DNA of 8,623 nucleotides from an uncultured Eubacteriaceae bacterium (GTDB taxonomy: Bacteria; Bacillota; Clostridia; Lachnospirales; Lachnospiraceae): assembly GCA_945938055.1 (NCBI GenBank), contig CAMEUH010000098.1, positions 1 to 8,623 of the forward strand. Direction: 5' to 3'. Within the stretch, counting starts at the first letter, position 1. Each line of letters starts with the position of its first letter. The position numbers and the translations under genes were made by a program. Positions 1 to 7,223 of this stretch are shown piece by piece. The notes beneath the pieces are model-generated. The model made no database searches, was not told the origin of the DNA, and saw only the letters and a program-made list of their open reading frames with translations.

Positions 1-836
1 GCAAACTCATTTAAAATCCTTCCGGTTCCCTGATGATTATAAAAACAATTCAGATTGGCACTAAAAACTCCCAGGCCGCCTTCCATGACATTAGAATCTC
101 CATAAAAGCCACCCAGCATAAAGAGCCAGAAAACAGCAAAGAGCACAGCTACCGTTCCAGCTCCGAGAGCCATCTTCCATTTTCCGTCAAAACAATCCTC
201 TAACAGACTGCACACCATCATGACTCCCACCATGACAATAAAATAAGGATGCAGAAAAACAGCCAGTGTCAGCACGATTCCCCAGCGCAGGCTCTCTGAC
301 TTAAAGCTGCAGTCTTCTTTCTTTGTGCACCAGACATAAATTGCCAGAAAAATAATCCAATGTCCCCCCAAAGCCGTATGATCAAAGAGCCTTTGAAAGA
401 TAACCGGATACATTAATGTCAAAAATGCAAACAGAACCGATAACGGCTTATTTTTACTATAATGATCCATAATCAGCGCCGCCAGACATGCCTGTAAAAC
501 AAAAGACACCAGACCATACAAACCCAGATACTGGAATGTTTCCGGTAAAAGCGGCGATAGAATCTTAAAAAACACTGCAAATAACGGGATACAGTCCATA
601 TACATAATGGATACCGCAGCCGGATACGTAATCCCATCCGCAAGCCCAAAAAGGAAATGCCAGTCACTATTCCGATAAAAGCACCAGCCCAGATAGTGCT
701 GGACAATATCACTTTCTGCCCCTACAATCCATGCGTCATTCGTTACGTCGAGAATTTTAACTCCATACAGAAAAACAAACCATGCCGCTCCAAGAAATGA
801 GCATACAATTAATAACCATACATTCTGTTTCTTCAT
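1..836 (-). CDS. Polytopic membrane protein, DUF6311-like (partial, N-terminal 278 aa)
   Basis: The gene runs off the left edge of the window. The ATG at 836 follows AGAGG by seven bases, and the gene begins 14 bases after the licD-like stop. The first 278 residues hold several hydrophobic spans: about 6-28, 80-96, 104-123, 131-149, 159-170, 186-211 and 224-244. Between the first two is a loop with E-S-D-I-V-Q-H-Y-L-G-W (41-51), R-N-S-D-W (55-59) and D67. This acidic D-x-x-x-H-Y-x-G-W loop followed by I-P-L-F-A (83-87) is what I remember of DUF6311 proteins, which are common in polysaccharide clusters of unknown function. The acidic residues just after the first helix and the H-P-Y-F (196-199) recall the general plan of GT-C glycosyltransferases that use polyprenyl-phosphate sugars outside the membrane; that is inference. 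The missing C-terminus prevents a firm call. Confidence 0.75.
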   Translation of the reverse strand, partial: MKKQNVWLLIVCSFLGAAWFVFLYGVKILDVTNDAWIVGAESDIVQHYLGWCFYRNSDWHFLFGLADGITYPAAVSIMYMDCIPLFAVFFKILSPLLPETFQYLGLYGLVSFVLQACLAALIMDHYSKNKPLSVLFAFLTLMYPVIFQRLFDHTALGGHWIIFLAIYVWCTKKEDCSFKSESLRWGIVLTLAVFLHPYFIVMVGVMMVCSLLEDCFDGKWKMALGAGTVAVLFAVFWLFMLGGFYGDSNVMEGGLGVFSANLNCFYNHQGTGRILNEF

Positions 837-850
837 GTCATAACCTCTTT

Positions 851-1702
851 TTACTCTTCCTCTATTACATGGTCCGGTTTACGGTTCGCTTCCGGCGGAA
901 GCTGCATATAATCCCGATAAAAGAAAGTCAGTTCCTCGTGATACATTTTCGGTCCGTAGAAACGTTCTTCTCCAATCGGAAGCAGTTCGCCCTCTCCAAA
1001 CCAGATTTTTGGATGACGCTGACGCACACAGAAAATAAATCCGTTGGAAACAAAATAATTCTGACTATCTTCATACTTTGCACAGCTTCTTACAATTCTC
1101 TCATAGATAAATAAAAGCAGCTTTAACGGAATCCATTTGCCGATTGCCGTTGCAACCTTAATATTACGGTGCATTTTTTCATCATATTTTCCATATTCAT
1201 CCATGTTCACAAAGGAACGGTGTCCCATCGCAAGACCGTAAATATACGTAATCCAGTTATAAATCCGAAGGAATTTTTTCTCATCATCCGGAGCATTTTC
1301 CAGAATATAAATATCTAACGGCACATGATTCTGTACATCCTCACGACCCTTTCCCTTAATCTTGTGAAAGGTCTTAAGCGGTACCTCTTCTTTCATGTAA
1401 AGCAATCTTGAGAAGAAATCAAGAAACGCCCCTCCACCCATTTCATTATATTTTACAAACATAAAATCACCGGATGACCATTCATCCTTCACATGACTCA
1501 GCAGAATATCAAAATCATGACGGGTCATTGCCACGTCCACGTCATCATCCCATGGTATAAAGTTCTGATGACGGACAGCACCCAGCAAACCGCCGCAAAT
1601 CAGGTAGTATTTTAAACCATATTTTTCACATACACGGTGAATTTCCTTTAATAAAATCAGATTAATCCTTTGTGCCTTTTGCAGATTTGTTTCTTTTTCC
1701 AT
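851..1702 (-). CDS. LicD-family phosphotransferase, 283 aa
   Basis: Member of the LicD family, whose founding members move phosphocholine from CDP-choline onto surface glycans; relatives such as fukutin and FKRP use CDP-ribitol. The signature is clear: K-Y-Y-L-I-C-G-G-L-L-G-A-V-R-H (31-45), then F-I-P-W-D-D-D-V-D (48-56), where the aspartates are expected to bind the metal and CDP. No signal peptide or obvious membrane helix, so it acts in the cytoplasm or at the inner face of the membrane. The frame is open up to 1744, inside the upstream gene, but GGGGA at 1711-1715 lies eight bases from the ATG at 1702, and the protein from there begins where family members begin. The start is one base past the stop of the cytidylyltransferase gene, a spacing that favours translational coupling and a joint pathway. 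The transferred alcohol is not evident from sequence. Confidence 0.9.
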   Translation of the reverse strand: MEKETNLQKAQRINLILLKEIHRVCEKYGLKYYLICGGLLGAVRHQNFIPWDDDVDVAMTRHDFDILLSHVKDEWSSGDFMFVKYNEMGGGAFLDFFSRLLYMKEEVPLKTFHKIKGKGREDVQNHVPLDIYILENAPDDEKKFLRIYNWITYIYGLAMGHRSFVNMDEYGKYDEKMHRNIKVATAIGKWIPLKLLLFIYERIVRSCAKYEDSQNYFVSNGFIFCVRQRHPKIWFGEGELLPIGEERFYGPKMYHEELTFFYRDYMQLPPEANRKPDHVIEEE

Positions 1703-1703
1703 T

Positions 1704-2171
1704 TTATGATTCCCCATTCTCTTTATTCTCGCTAATTTTTGCATTCATTGCCTGTTTAATTTTTGTGGAACTGGTAGTTTGTGTATAGGAGAAAAAATAA
1801 ATATCAGAGCCTCTTTCATTCAGAAGCCTCTTTTCCTCCATCCAGACCGGATTTCCGGAATAATCGTCTCCGGAAAAAAAGCAGTCAAAATGGTATTTAT
1901 CCCACGCATCCAGCTTTCCTATCGTTTCAAAAGTTACAGGAACCGCTTCATCCACATATTTACAGCTTCCTACCATTTCAAGACGTTCCTCAAAAGGAAC
2001 ATACGGCGGATTCTTCTTAAAATGTACCACCAGCTCATCCGTAAGGACACCCACAATCAGATGATTACATTTTTCTTTTGCCCTCCGGAACAACGCAACA
2101 TGACCCACATGAAATAAATCAAATACGCCTGCACAATATCCAATATTACATTTTTCCATTTTTTCTTCCAT
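1704..2171 (-). CDS. TagD-like cytidylyltransferase, about 155 aa
   Basis: A small nucleotidyltransferase of the glycerol-3-phosphate/choline-phosphate cytidylyltransferase superfamily. It should join CTP and an alcohol phosphate to give a CDP-alcohol plus pyrophosphate. In numbering from the ATG at 2171, G-V-F-D-L-F-H-V-G-H (15-24) includes the H-x-G-H active-site motif, E-E-R (61-63) follows, and Y-T-Q-T-T-S-S-T-K-I (129-138) sits where TagD has R-T-E-G-I-S-T-T-K-I. The change of that arginine to tyrosine makes the exact substrate uncertain. Length is close to TagD (about 130). Possible starts are TTG 2195, ATG 2171 and ATG 2159; the GGAGG at 2183-2187 is 11 bases from ATG 2171, which I prefer, but ATG 2159 leaves an N-terminus closer to the family norm. 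The gene is followed after one base by the licD-like gene, whose product would use the CDP-alcohol. Cytoplasmic. Confidence 0.85.
   Translation of the reverse strand: MEEKMEKCNIGYCAGVFDLFHVGHVALFRRAKEKCNHLIVGVLTDELVVHFKKNPPYVPFEERLEMVGSCKYVDEAVPVTFETIGKLDAWDKYHFDCFFSGDDYSGNPVWMEEKRLLNERGSDIYFFSYTQTTSSTKIKQAMNAKISENKENGES
1711..1715 (-). promoter_or_regulatory. Ribosome binding site that sets the licD-like start
   Basis: GGGGA on the minus strand, eight bases before ATG 1702 and located inside the last codons of the cytidylyltransferase gene. Neither upstream in-frame ATG (1744, 1717) has a comparably placed site. Confidence 0.65.
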
Positions 2172-2182
2172 TCTTCTTATTT

Positions 2183-2187
2183 CCTCC
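2183..2187 (-). promoter_or_regulatory. Ribosome binding site of the cytidylyltransferase gene
   Basis: GGAGG on the minus strand, 11 bases before ATG 2171 and downstream of the in-frame TTG at 2195. It argues against the TTG as the main start, although an AGGG six bases before the TTG keeps that option open. Confidence 0.55.
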
Positions 2188-2196
2188 AAAACCAAT

Positions 2197-4128
2197 TCAT
2201 TCCCTTTTAAGTGTCGGATTCAGGAACTGAAATGCAAAGCTTCTTGTATCGCCATTATCCAGCTTCACCAATTCATCGTCCAGCCAAAAATGCAGACAGC
2301 ATTTCTCTTCCGGCACAAGTTCCACCCTGTATTCAACACTCTGCGGTGCCAGAAGTTCATATTCCTCTCCAGTCTTCTCCCGCATCACAAGCCGGGTATT
2401 TTCTTTTCCGGGTGCCGGTCCGGCTGTAAAGTAAAGCTTGATTTTCTCTTTTTCCTTTCCACGGTTTTGCAGATAGAGAACCGACTCCTTCTGTGTTACC
2501 CAGTACCAGATATTCTGTCCATCCTGTTCCCGCACGTCAAATCCATTTGAAACATATAACCCGCACATTCCGTCAGATACCGCTGCCTGTGCTGCATTCC
2601 CATTTTTAAGCCATTCATAGAAAGCATGATTTACCCGGTGTCTGCGATTTTCCCAGATAAACGCATCCTCCATGGCAAGATATTTTTCCCATCCATCCTT
2701 CAGGTTATATCTCTCCTTCAGAATTTCCAGAGGTACATATTCCTCCAGTTCCGGATACGTCAGATAGGTATACCGCAATGCCCGGAACAGGATATAATCC
2801 AGCGGACAGTCTTTCACACAGAATTCCTGGTCAAAAAACAGATACTCACCATCCACATAAAAACAATTTAACGGAATCATGTCAATATAGCCATTTTTTA
2901 AAACGACGCCTTCACTAGTACTGTTATTCTCTGTTGATTGTACTATACATTCCCTTAATTTATCAATAGCGGCCAGGAATTTTTTACTATCAGCTGCTGC
3001 CACGTCATACAGATAATCTACGAGCTTTTTGCCCTCTACAAACGGCATGACAAGCGTCTGATGAGCAAGCTGGTGCGGTACGGCCAATACACCTCTTTCT
3101 TCAATCCTATGAAGGTTCTCCTGACATTCCAGAAGTGCTTTTCTCCCTTCTTCATATAAAGGTTTCTTGTATACATTACTGCCGCAAATCACGGTTGCAA
3201 ATCCATGACTTCGTCCACGATCTGTGGATAATGCCACATAATCTGCATCCGATAAGTCTCCTTCCATGGTACATTCCACAAGATAAGAATTGCAGTATTC
3301 AGAGAAATCTGCTTTTTCCCTTTGTTCTAAGAAATCATCCTCACTTTTTTCCAGTACGCCAGGAATCACATAATAGTTTAGTACCCTGTCACGTGTGCTT
3401 CCCATAGGCATTCTTCTGTCCGAATATATTTCCTGTGCAAGCCGGTAATCCGGAAGCGGATAATAAAACTGCATCCTGTTAAATCCGGCTTCCTGTACCC
3501 ATTTCTTTAGTTCATTCATTTCTGCCATGGCTTCACAGCCGTTCTCATGATTCTCGCCTTCTTGTGGTCTTGGATATCCACACTGATATTTGCTTCCGTT
3601 TGGGTTATCCACAGCAATCATTAGTTTGCCCGTTTTTTTTAACATTTTTGATGCCATGGTAATATAATCCCGAAGCTGCTCCTTTGGATTCTCCATTTCA
3701 TTCCCCTTACAGGAAGCTCCTGTAACTATGATATAATCAAACGGTTCCTCCCACCGCATCTTTCTTACTTCACCGGCATAAATGTCCAGATTTTTCCTCT
3801 TTTGATACCTTTTTGCTGTTGCCTGGGCTTTTTTTAAGGATGGTTCCGTCATCACTAGCCTTTTTGCATGGTTACAAAGCATTCCGGTCAGTGCTCCAAA
3901 TTCTCCACCAATTTCCAGTACACAGGCATCTTTTTCAAATTCATACCAGTTTAAAACAGAAGTTCTCATTTCGCTCAGATGAAAAAAGACCTTCCAGCGT
4001 TTTTCTTCTGCCATGACATCATCAAAATTCTCATCTCTATTTTTTTCAATATAGCTGCAGATATCTGTTTCAACATCCGTCAGCTGTTTTGTATCTTTAT
4101 CATAAAAAGTAAGAAATAAATTTGCCAT
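2197..4128 (-). CDS. Methyltransferase + kinase-like + C-terminal accessory domain protein, 643 aa
   Basis: A three-part protein. Residues about 45-255 are a class I SAM-dependent methyltransferase: V-L-E-I-G-G-E-F-G (70-78) is the SAM-binding motif I, T-E-P (94-96) its acidic follow-on, D-Y-I-I-V (131-135) strand 4 and G-K-L-M-I-A-V-D-N (167-175) strand 5; a Y-Y-P-L-P-D-Y segment (222-228) is typical of the glycan-cluster version. Residues about 295-510 look like a protein- or aminoglycoside-kinase-type fold: V-Y-K-K (319-322) may hold the ATP lysine, D416-x4-N421 the catalytic loop and F-D-Q-E (432-435) the metal-binding aspartate. Residues 529-643 repeat the accessory module of the GT2 protein. 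The layout recalls WbdD, the methyltransferase-kinase that ends O-antigen chains, but with a different C-terminus. The substrate is unknown; capping or decorating the glycan is inference. ATG with GGGAG nine bases upstream; the gene starts 18 bases after the HAD gene. Confidence 0.82.
   Translation of the reverse strand: MANLFLTFYDKDTKQLTDVETDICSYIEKNRDENFDDVMAEEKRWKVFFHLSEMRTSVLNWYEFEKDACVLEIGGEFGALTGMLCNHAKRLVMTEPSLKKAQATAKRYQKRKNLDIYAGEVRKMRWEEPFDYIIVTGASCKGNEMENPKEQLRDYITMASKMLKKTGKLMIAVDNPNGSKYQCGYPRPQEGENHENGCEAMAEMNELKKWVQEAGFNRMQFYYPLPDYRLAQEIYSDRRMPMGSTRDRVLNYYVIPGVLEKSEDDFLEQREKADFSEYCNSYLVECTMEGDLSDADYVALSTDRGRSHGFATVICGSNVYKKPLYEEGRKALLECQENLHRIEERGVLAVPHQLAHQTLVMPFVEGKKLVDYLYDVAAADSKKFLAAIDKLRECIVQSTENNSTSEGVVLKNGYIDMIPLNCFYVDGEYLFFDQEFCVKDCPLDYILFRALRYTYLTYPELEEYVPLEILKERYNLKDGWEKYLAMEDAFIWENRRHRVNHAFYEWLKNGNAAQAAVSDGMCGLYVSNGFDVREQDGQNIWYWVTQKESVLYLQNRGKEKEKIKLYFTAGPAPGKENTRLVMREKTGEEYELLAPQSVEYRVELVPEEKCCLHFWLDDELVKLDNGDTRSFAFQFLNPTLKRE
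2200..2544 (-). other. C-terminal accessory domain of the methyltransferase/kinase protein (shared module, copy 2)
   Basis: Codes for residues 529-643. Landmarks are G529-F530, E534, W541-x-W543, L553, N555, K562-I563, A-P-Q (594-596), V-E-Y (598-600), L612-x-F614, N625 and R-S-F-A-F (629-633). Hand alignment with the GT2 copy is gap-free over 68 positions with 12 identities, after which small gaps are needed. The DNA of the two copies is not obviously similar, so this looks like an old shared domain and not a recent duplication or a DNA repeat. Confidence 0.6.
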
Positions 4129-4146
4129 GTTTTCTGACTCCCATCA

Positions 4147-5883
4147 CTACTTTACTGCAGTTTCCCTGACCCAGTCATCCCTAAGCCCCATCTCATTAAG
4201 GCTTTGGCAGGTTATCTTAACATATTTCTTATCCATGAACTGATAAATTTCTTCCGCAAAATCCCTGGACAACGGCTGTTGTGGCTGATACATTTCCATA
4301 AAATCCGCAAAATAGTTTTCCACGGCATGATGAATTGCTTCTACAAAATCCAACTGTCCCTGAGTTCTTGTCTCCTCATCATACACCGCTTTCTGCTCTT
4401 TATCCACATAATGTACAGACGGTGTCATGGAAGTCATGATTGTCTCAAGGTAACGGTAAGTCTGATACAGATAACTGTCTGCCTTTTCTACGCCGTCATT
4501 CACGTATAGCGAGTCAATCTTTAAAGACTGCTTCTCGTCATCCGTAACGGACCGGCAGAAATATTTTCCCACCAGTTCAAAGGGTGCTATCCGTTTCAGA
4601 TAATACTGACAGGTTCCGGAAGACACAAAATCAAAAAATGCATACTTTCCGCCTTCTTTGAGACCAAGCTCCTGCATGTACGCAAGATAATTTGTTCTTA
4701 ACTCCTGAACCCTTTTATAGATTTTGTCTTTATGACATAGTACATAATCTGTGACTGACAAATTTTCTTTCCTAAGAATCTCTTCTTCTGGAAGGCAGAA
4801 CCGGTACTGCAACAATTCTTCTTTGCTTCCATGAAACTTCACCAGCGAGAGCCAGACAATGTCCTTATCCTCCGTAATTCCCGTAAAGGTAGCCAATTGC
4901 CTTGAAGCCAGAAAATACCGGTACTGAGGTAAGATTCCATTCATCTTCTCATTCATGATTCCATATAATTTGCAGAGAAGATATCCATCCCGTGCAGAAA
5001 ACAGCATGCCATCATAAGAATCCTTCTGAAGTTCCTCCAGAAGCCAGACCATAAATTTACTAATGAGCGGTGCAATAAAAAATGTACTTTCCTGCTCCGG
5101 TGATTCAATAAGATACCGTCCCTGTTCATCCGTTTTCACAAACGGACTGTTAAACATCCCGGCACAAAAAAGTCCTGCCATGCATTTTTCATTCCATCCT
5201 TCTGCTTTTTCCACCAATTTTCCAAATGCAGACTCTTTTAAAAGTTCCAGACCCTTCTTAATCCGCACGGCATCCAGCCCATTCTGTTCTGCTGCCGCTA
5301 TGTCAGAATTCGGGTTATCCCCGATATGTAGATAATTTTTAGCCGGAACTGCCTCCTTGTAAATCGCAAAAAGCTGCTCCTGCTTTAACTGACGATATTC
5401 ACAGGAAACAAAAAGTCCATCATATTCTGTAATTCCTGTCGCTTCAAGAAGTAACTTCATTACTGTTTCCGGAAGATACATATCCGTTACCAGAGTCACC
5501 TTTTTACCGGATTTTCGTGCATAAGAAAGAGCCTCTGCAATATCTTTTCTTGGCAGAACACTTTCTTTTTCTACTTGTATTTCCAGCTGCATCAAGGTCT
5601 TTTTCTCTTCATCGGTTATCCCCGTACTCTCCTGTAGTGCATCGTAGATTTCTATCAGATTTGGATTCGGCCGCTTTACATGGAAAATAGCATCATGGCG
5701 TTCATTCCTGAAATCTTCCATAATAATTCCCTGCCGCCTTGCCTTATCTTCTACAATTCCAAAGACATCTTCCGGATACAGGACCTTTCTTGCAATCAGT
5801 GTATCCCAGATGTCAAAGCTTATGGCATCATAATTGTCCATGATGTTTTTTAATTCTTCCAGTGTCTGCGGTTCATAAACCAT
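4147..5883 (-). CDS. HAD-like protein with large C-terminal domain (COG5610-like), 578 aa
   Basis: Two-part cytoplasmic protein. Residues about 18-210 are a haloacid-dehalogenase-like domain: motif I is S-F-D-I-W-D-T-L (22-29, nucleophile D24), motif II is L-V-T-D-M (131-135, T133), the likely motif III lysine is K167, and motif IV is H-I-G-D-N-P-N-S-D (186-194, D189 and D194). The residue two after the nucleophile is W26 rather than the general-acid aspartate of HAD phosphatases, so classical phosphatase chemistry is doubtful. Residues about 235-578 are a second domain of unknown function with F-S-A-R-D-G-Y (295-301) and F-F-D-F-V-S-S-G (416-423). Such proteins recur in polysaccharide clusters; I recognise the family but not a proven role. 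The ATG is preceded by GGGAG seven bases upstream. The gene starts 38 bases after the GT2 stop and ends 18 bases before the next gene. No signal peptide or membrane segment is visible. Confidence 0.8.
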   Translation of the reverse strand: MVYEPQTLEELKNIMDNYDAISFDIWDTLIARKVLYPEDVFGIVEDKARRQGIIMEDFRNERHDAIFHVKRPNPNLIEIYDALQESTGITDEEKKTLMQLEIQVEKESVLPRKDIAEALSYARKSGKKVTLVTDMYLPETVMKLLLEATGITEYDGLFVSCEYRQLKQEQLFAIYKEAVPAKNYLHIGDNPNSDIAAAEQNGLDAVRIKKGLELLKESAFGKLVEKAEGWNEKCMAGLFCAGMFNSPFVKTDEQGRYLIESPEQESTFFIAPLISKFMVWLLEELQKDSYDGMLFSARDGYLLCKLYGIMNEKMNGILPQYRYFLASRQLATFTGITEDKDIVWLSLVKFHGSKEELLQYRFCLPEEEILRKENLSVTDYVLCHKDKIYKRVQELRTNYLAYMQELGLKEGGKYAFFDFVSSGTCQYYLKRIAPFELVGKYFCRSVTDDEKQSLKIDSLYVNDGVEKADSYLYQTYRYLETIMTSMTPSVHYVDKEQKAVYDEETRTQGQLDFVEAIHHAVENYFADFMEMYQPQQPLSRDFAEEIYQFMDKKYVKITCQSLNEMGLRDDWVRETAVK

Positions 5884-5921
5884 TCTCTTTCTCCCATTCT
5901 TTCCGGAATTAGCAAATTGCT

Positions 5922-7217
5922 TTACTCAGCCTGTTCATAAGAAACAGAAACGCTTCGTATCATGTATGCCAAAGCCCTTAAATGTTCATTTTCTACCGGA
6001 ATATCCTCTGTCAGGAATCTTAATACAGCCTTTTCCCCCGCCTCCATCTTTCTGCTGACAGAAAACTCCACCTGCGGTGCCGCAAAATGCTCCACCAGCT
6101 CATTATTCCAGTAAATATCAATCTTTCTTTCTTTTACAGCATCATAAAAAATCAGTTCACAGCGAAATGTAATCTTTTGGGCCAAATCATGCGGATTCTT
6201 CAGTTCGATTTCTGCCACACGTTCTCCATTCCACTGCCAGAACATCCCATTCAATTCTTCCAGTTCATAAAAACCTTTTAGAATGGTATAACCTTCATGA
6301 AAAAGATTTCTTTCCTTTCCCCGGATTCCCTTCATGTAATCTTCAATGGCATTAATCACCACACGCTGGTATCTCTTATCATAAGTAGATGTAAAATAAG
6401 TACGAATGCGCATAATTTCCTTAAGCGCACCCATAACACCGTTTTTCATGTAACCCTGATATCTTTCTGCAAAAAACAGTCTGTTTCGAACCGTGTAATA
6501 TTGTGAAACATAAGATGTTTCTCCGCCTGCACTACCTCCTACCTTATGCCACAAAGAAGCCTTTGGAACATACAAAATGTTTACTCCTAATTCCTTTAGC
6601 TTCATGCAGTAATCCACATCTTCATAATACAGAAAATATTCTTCATCAAAACCACCGGATTTCTCCCAGACTTCTTTATTCACCAAAATACAGCATCCGG
6701 TTGCAAACTCAACCGCGCGCATCTGATTACAGTCCTCTTGTTCCGGATGATACTCATATAATGTCTGACACACATCCGCCGTTTCAAAATTGATGGCACC
6801 ACCGGAATACCACAAAGAATGTTCTTTATTCTCCTTATCCCGATACATACGTGGAACCGCAACATTCGCCGAATCACAGTGCATCAGTAATTCTTCCAAC
6901 ATTCCCGGTTCACATTCCGTATCCGTATTAAGCAGTAGTCCATACTCTGCGCCACGTAAGAATGCCTCATTCATTCCACGATTCGAACCAGCGCCCCACC
7001 CCGCATTCTCATTCATGTAAAGCGTGTGTACCTGCGGAAATTTTTCTTCCACCAGCGCCATGGAACCATCTTTCGAACCATTATCCACAACAACAATTTC
7101 CATGTCAGAAAAATTCTGCTGATACAGACTAGAAATACAGTCTTCAATAATATTCTTTCCATTATAGTTCACCAGAACTACTGCCACTTTATTCCATCCG
7201 GATTCCTTTTTAACCAT
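5922..7217 (-). CDS. GT2-family glycosyltransferase with extra C-terminal domain, 431 aa
   Basis: An inverting GT-A fold transferase, resembling rhamnosyltransferase-type GT2 enzymes (COG1216-like). Numbering is from the ATG at 7217. Visible motifs are V-N-Y-N-G (16-20), V-V-D-N-G-S-K-D-G-S (43-52), the metal-binding N-T-D-T-E (97-101), G-F-D-E-E (189-193) and E-D-V-D (199-202), followed by H224. The catalytic part ends near residue 300. Residues 315-431 form an added module that matches the C-terminus of the protein at 2197-4128. The reading frame also opens with a GTG six bases further up (7223), but the Shine-Dalgarno GAGGT at 7224-7228 would touch that GTG, while it sits six bases from the ATG at 7217; I therefore use the ATG. 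The gene begins 17 bases after the preceding GT4 gene. It likely acts in the cytoplasm at the membrane; the sugar is unknown. Confidence 0.9.
   Translation of the reverse strand: MVKKESGWNKVAVVLVNYNGKNIIEDCISSLYQQNFSDMEIVVVDNGSKDGSMALVEEKFPQVHTLYMNENAGWGAGSNRGMNEAFLRGAEYGLLLNTDTECEPGMLEELLMHCDSANVAVPRMYRDKENKEHSLWYSGGAINFETADVCQTLYEYHPEQEDCNQMRAVEFATGCCILVNKEVWEKSGGFDEEYFLYYEDVDYCMKLKELGVNILYVPKASLWHKVGGSAGGETSYVSQYYTVRNRLFFAERYQGYMKNGVMGALKEIMRIRTYFTSTYDKRYQRVVINAIEDYMKGIRGKERNLFHEGYTILKGFYELEELNGMFWQWNGERVAEIELKNPHDLAQKITFRCELIFYDAVKERKIDIYWNNELVEHFAAPQVEFSVSRKMEAGEKAVLRFLTEDIPVENEHLRALAYMIRSVSVSYEQAE
5925..6275 (-). other. C-terminal accessory domain of the GT2 protein (shared module, copy 1)
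   Basis: Codes for residues 315-431 of the GT2 enzyme (ATG numbering). It opens G-F with E320 and W327-x-W329, then L339, N341, K348-I349, A-P-Q (380-382), V-E-F (383-385) and a late R-A-L-A-Y (414-418). The alternating hydrophobic/polar pattern suggests mostly beta strands, possibly a beta-sandwich. The same landmarks, in order and nearly identical spacing, occur at the end of the methyltransferase/kinase protein. It is not part of the minimal GT2 catalytic fold. I cannot name a domain family for it; a glycan-binding or partner-docking role is inference. Confidence 0.6.
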
Positions 7218-7223
7218 GCACAC

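Noticed and set aside
473..712. 79-codon minus-strand open frame
   Set aside because: Out of frame within the DUF6311-like membrane protein, whose frame is open from 836 to the window edge with good hydrophobic segments.
782..1114. Open frame of 110 codons on the plus strand
   Set aside because: Lies mostly antisense to the licD-like gene, shows no recognisable motif, and has the low-complexity composition of a reverse-strand shadow.
1779..2117. Plus-strand open frames over the cytidylyltransferase gene
   Set aside because: Antisense to a gene with clear HxGH and family motifs; no ribosome binding site or family signal of their own.
2193..2195. TTG as the start of the cytidylyltransferase
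   Set aside because: Would add residues before the conserved core that the family lacks; the stronger GGAGG lies downstream of it.
5901..5921. Short palindromes TTCCGGAA and AGCAAATTGCT in the longest intergenic gap
   Set aside because: Each is 8-11 bases with almost no loop and no T-run, so neither makes a terminator; too short to claim as an operator without other copies.
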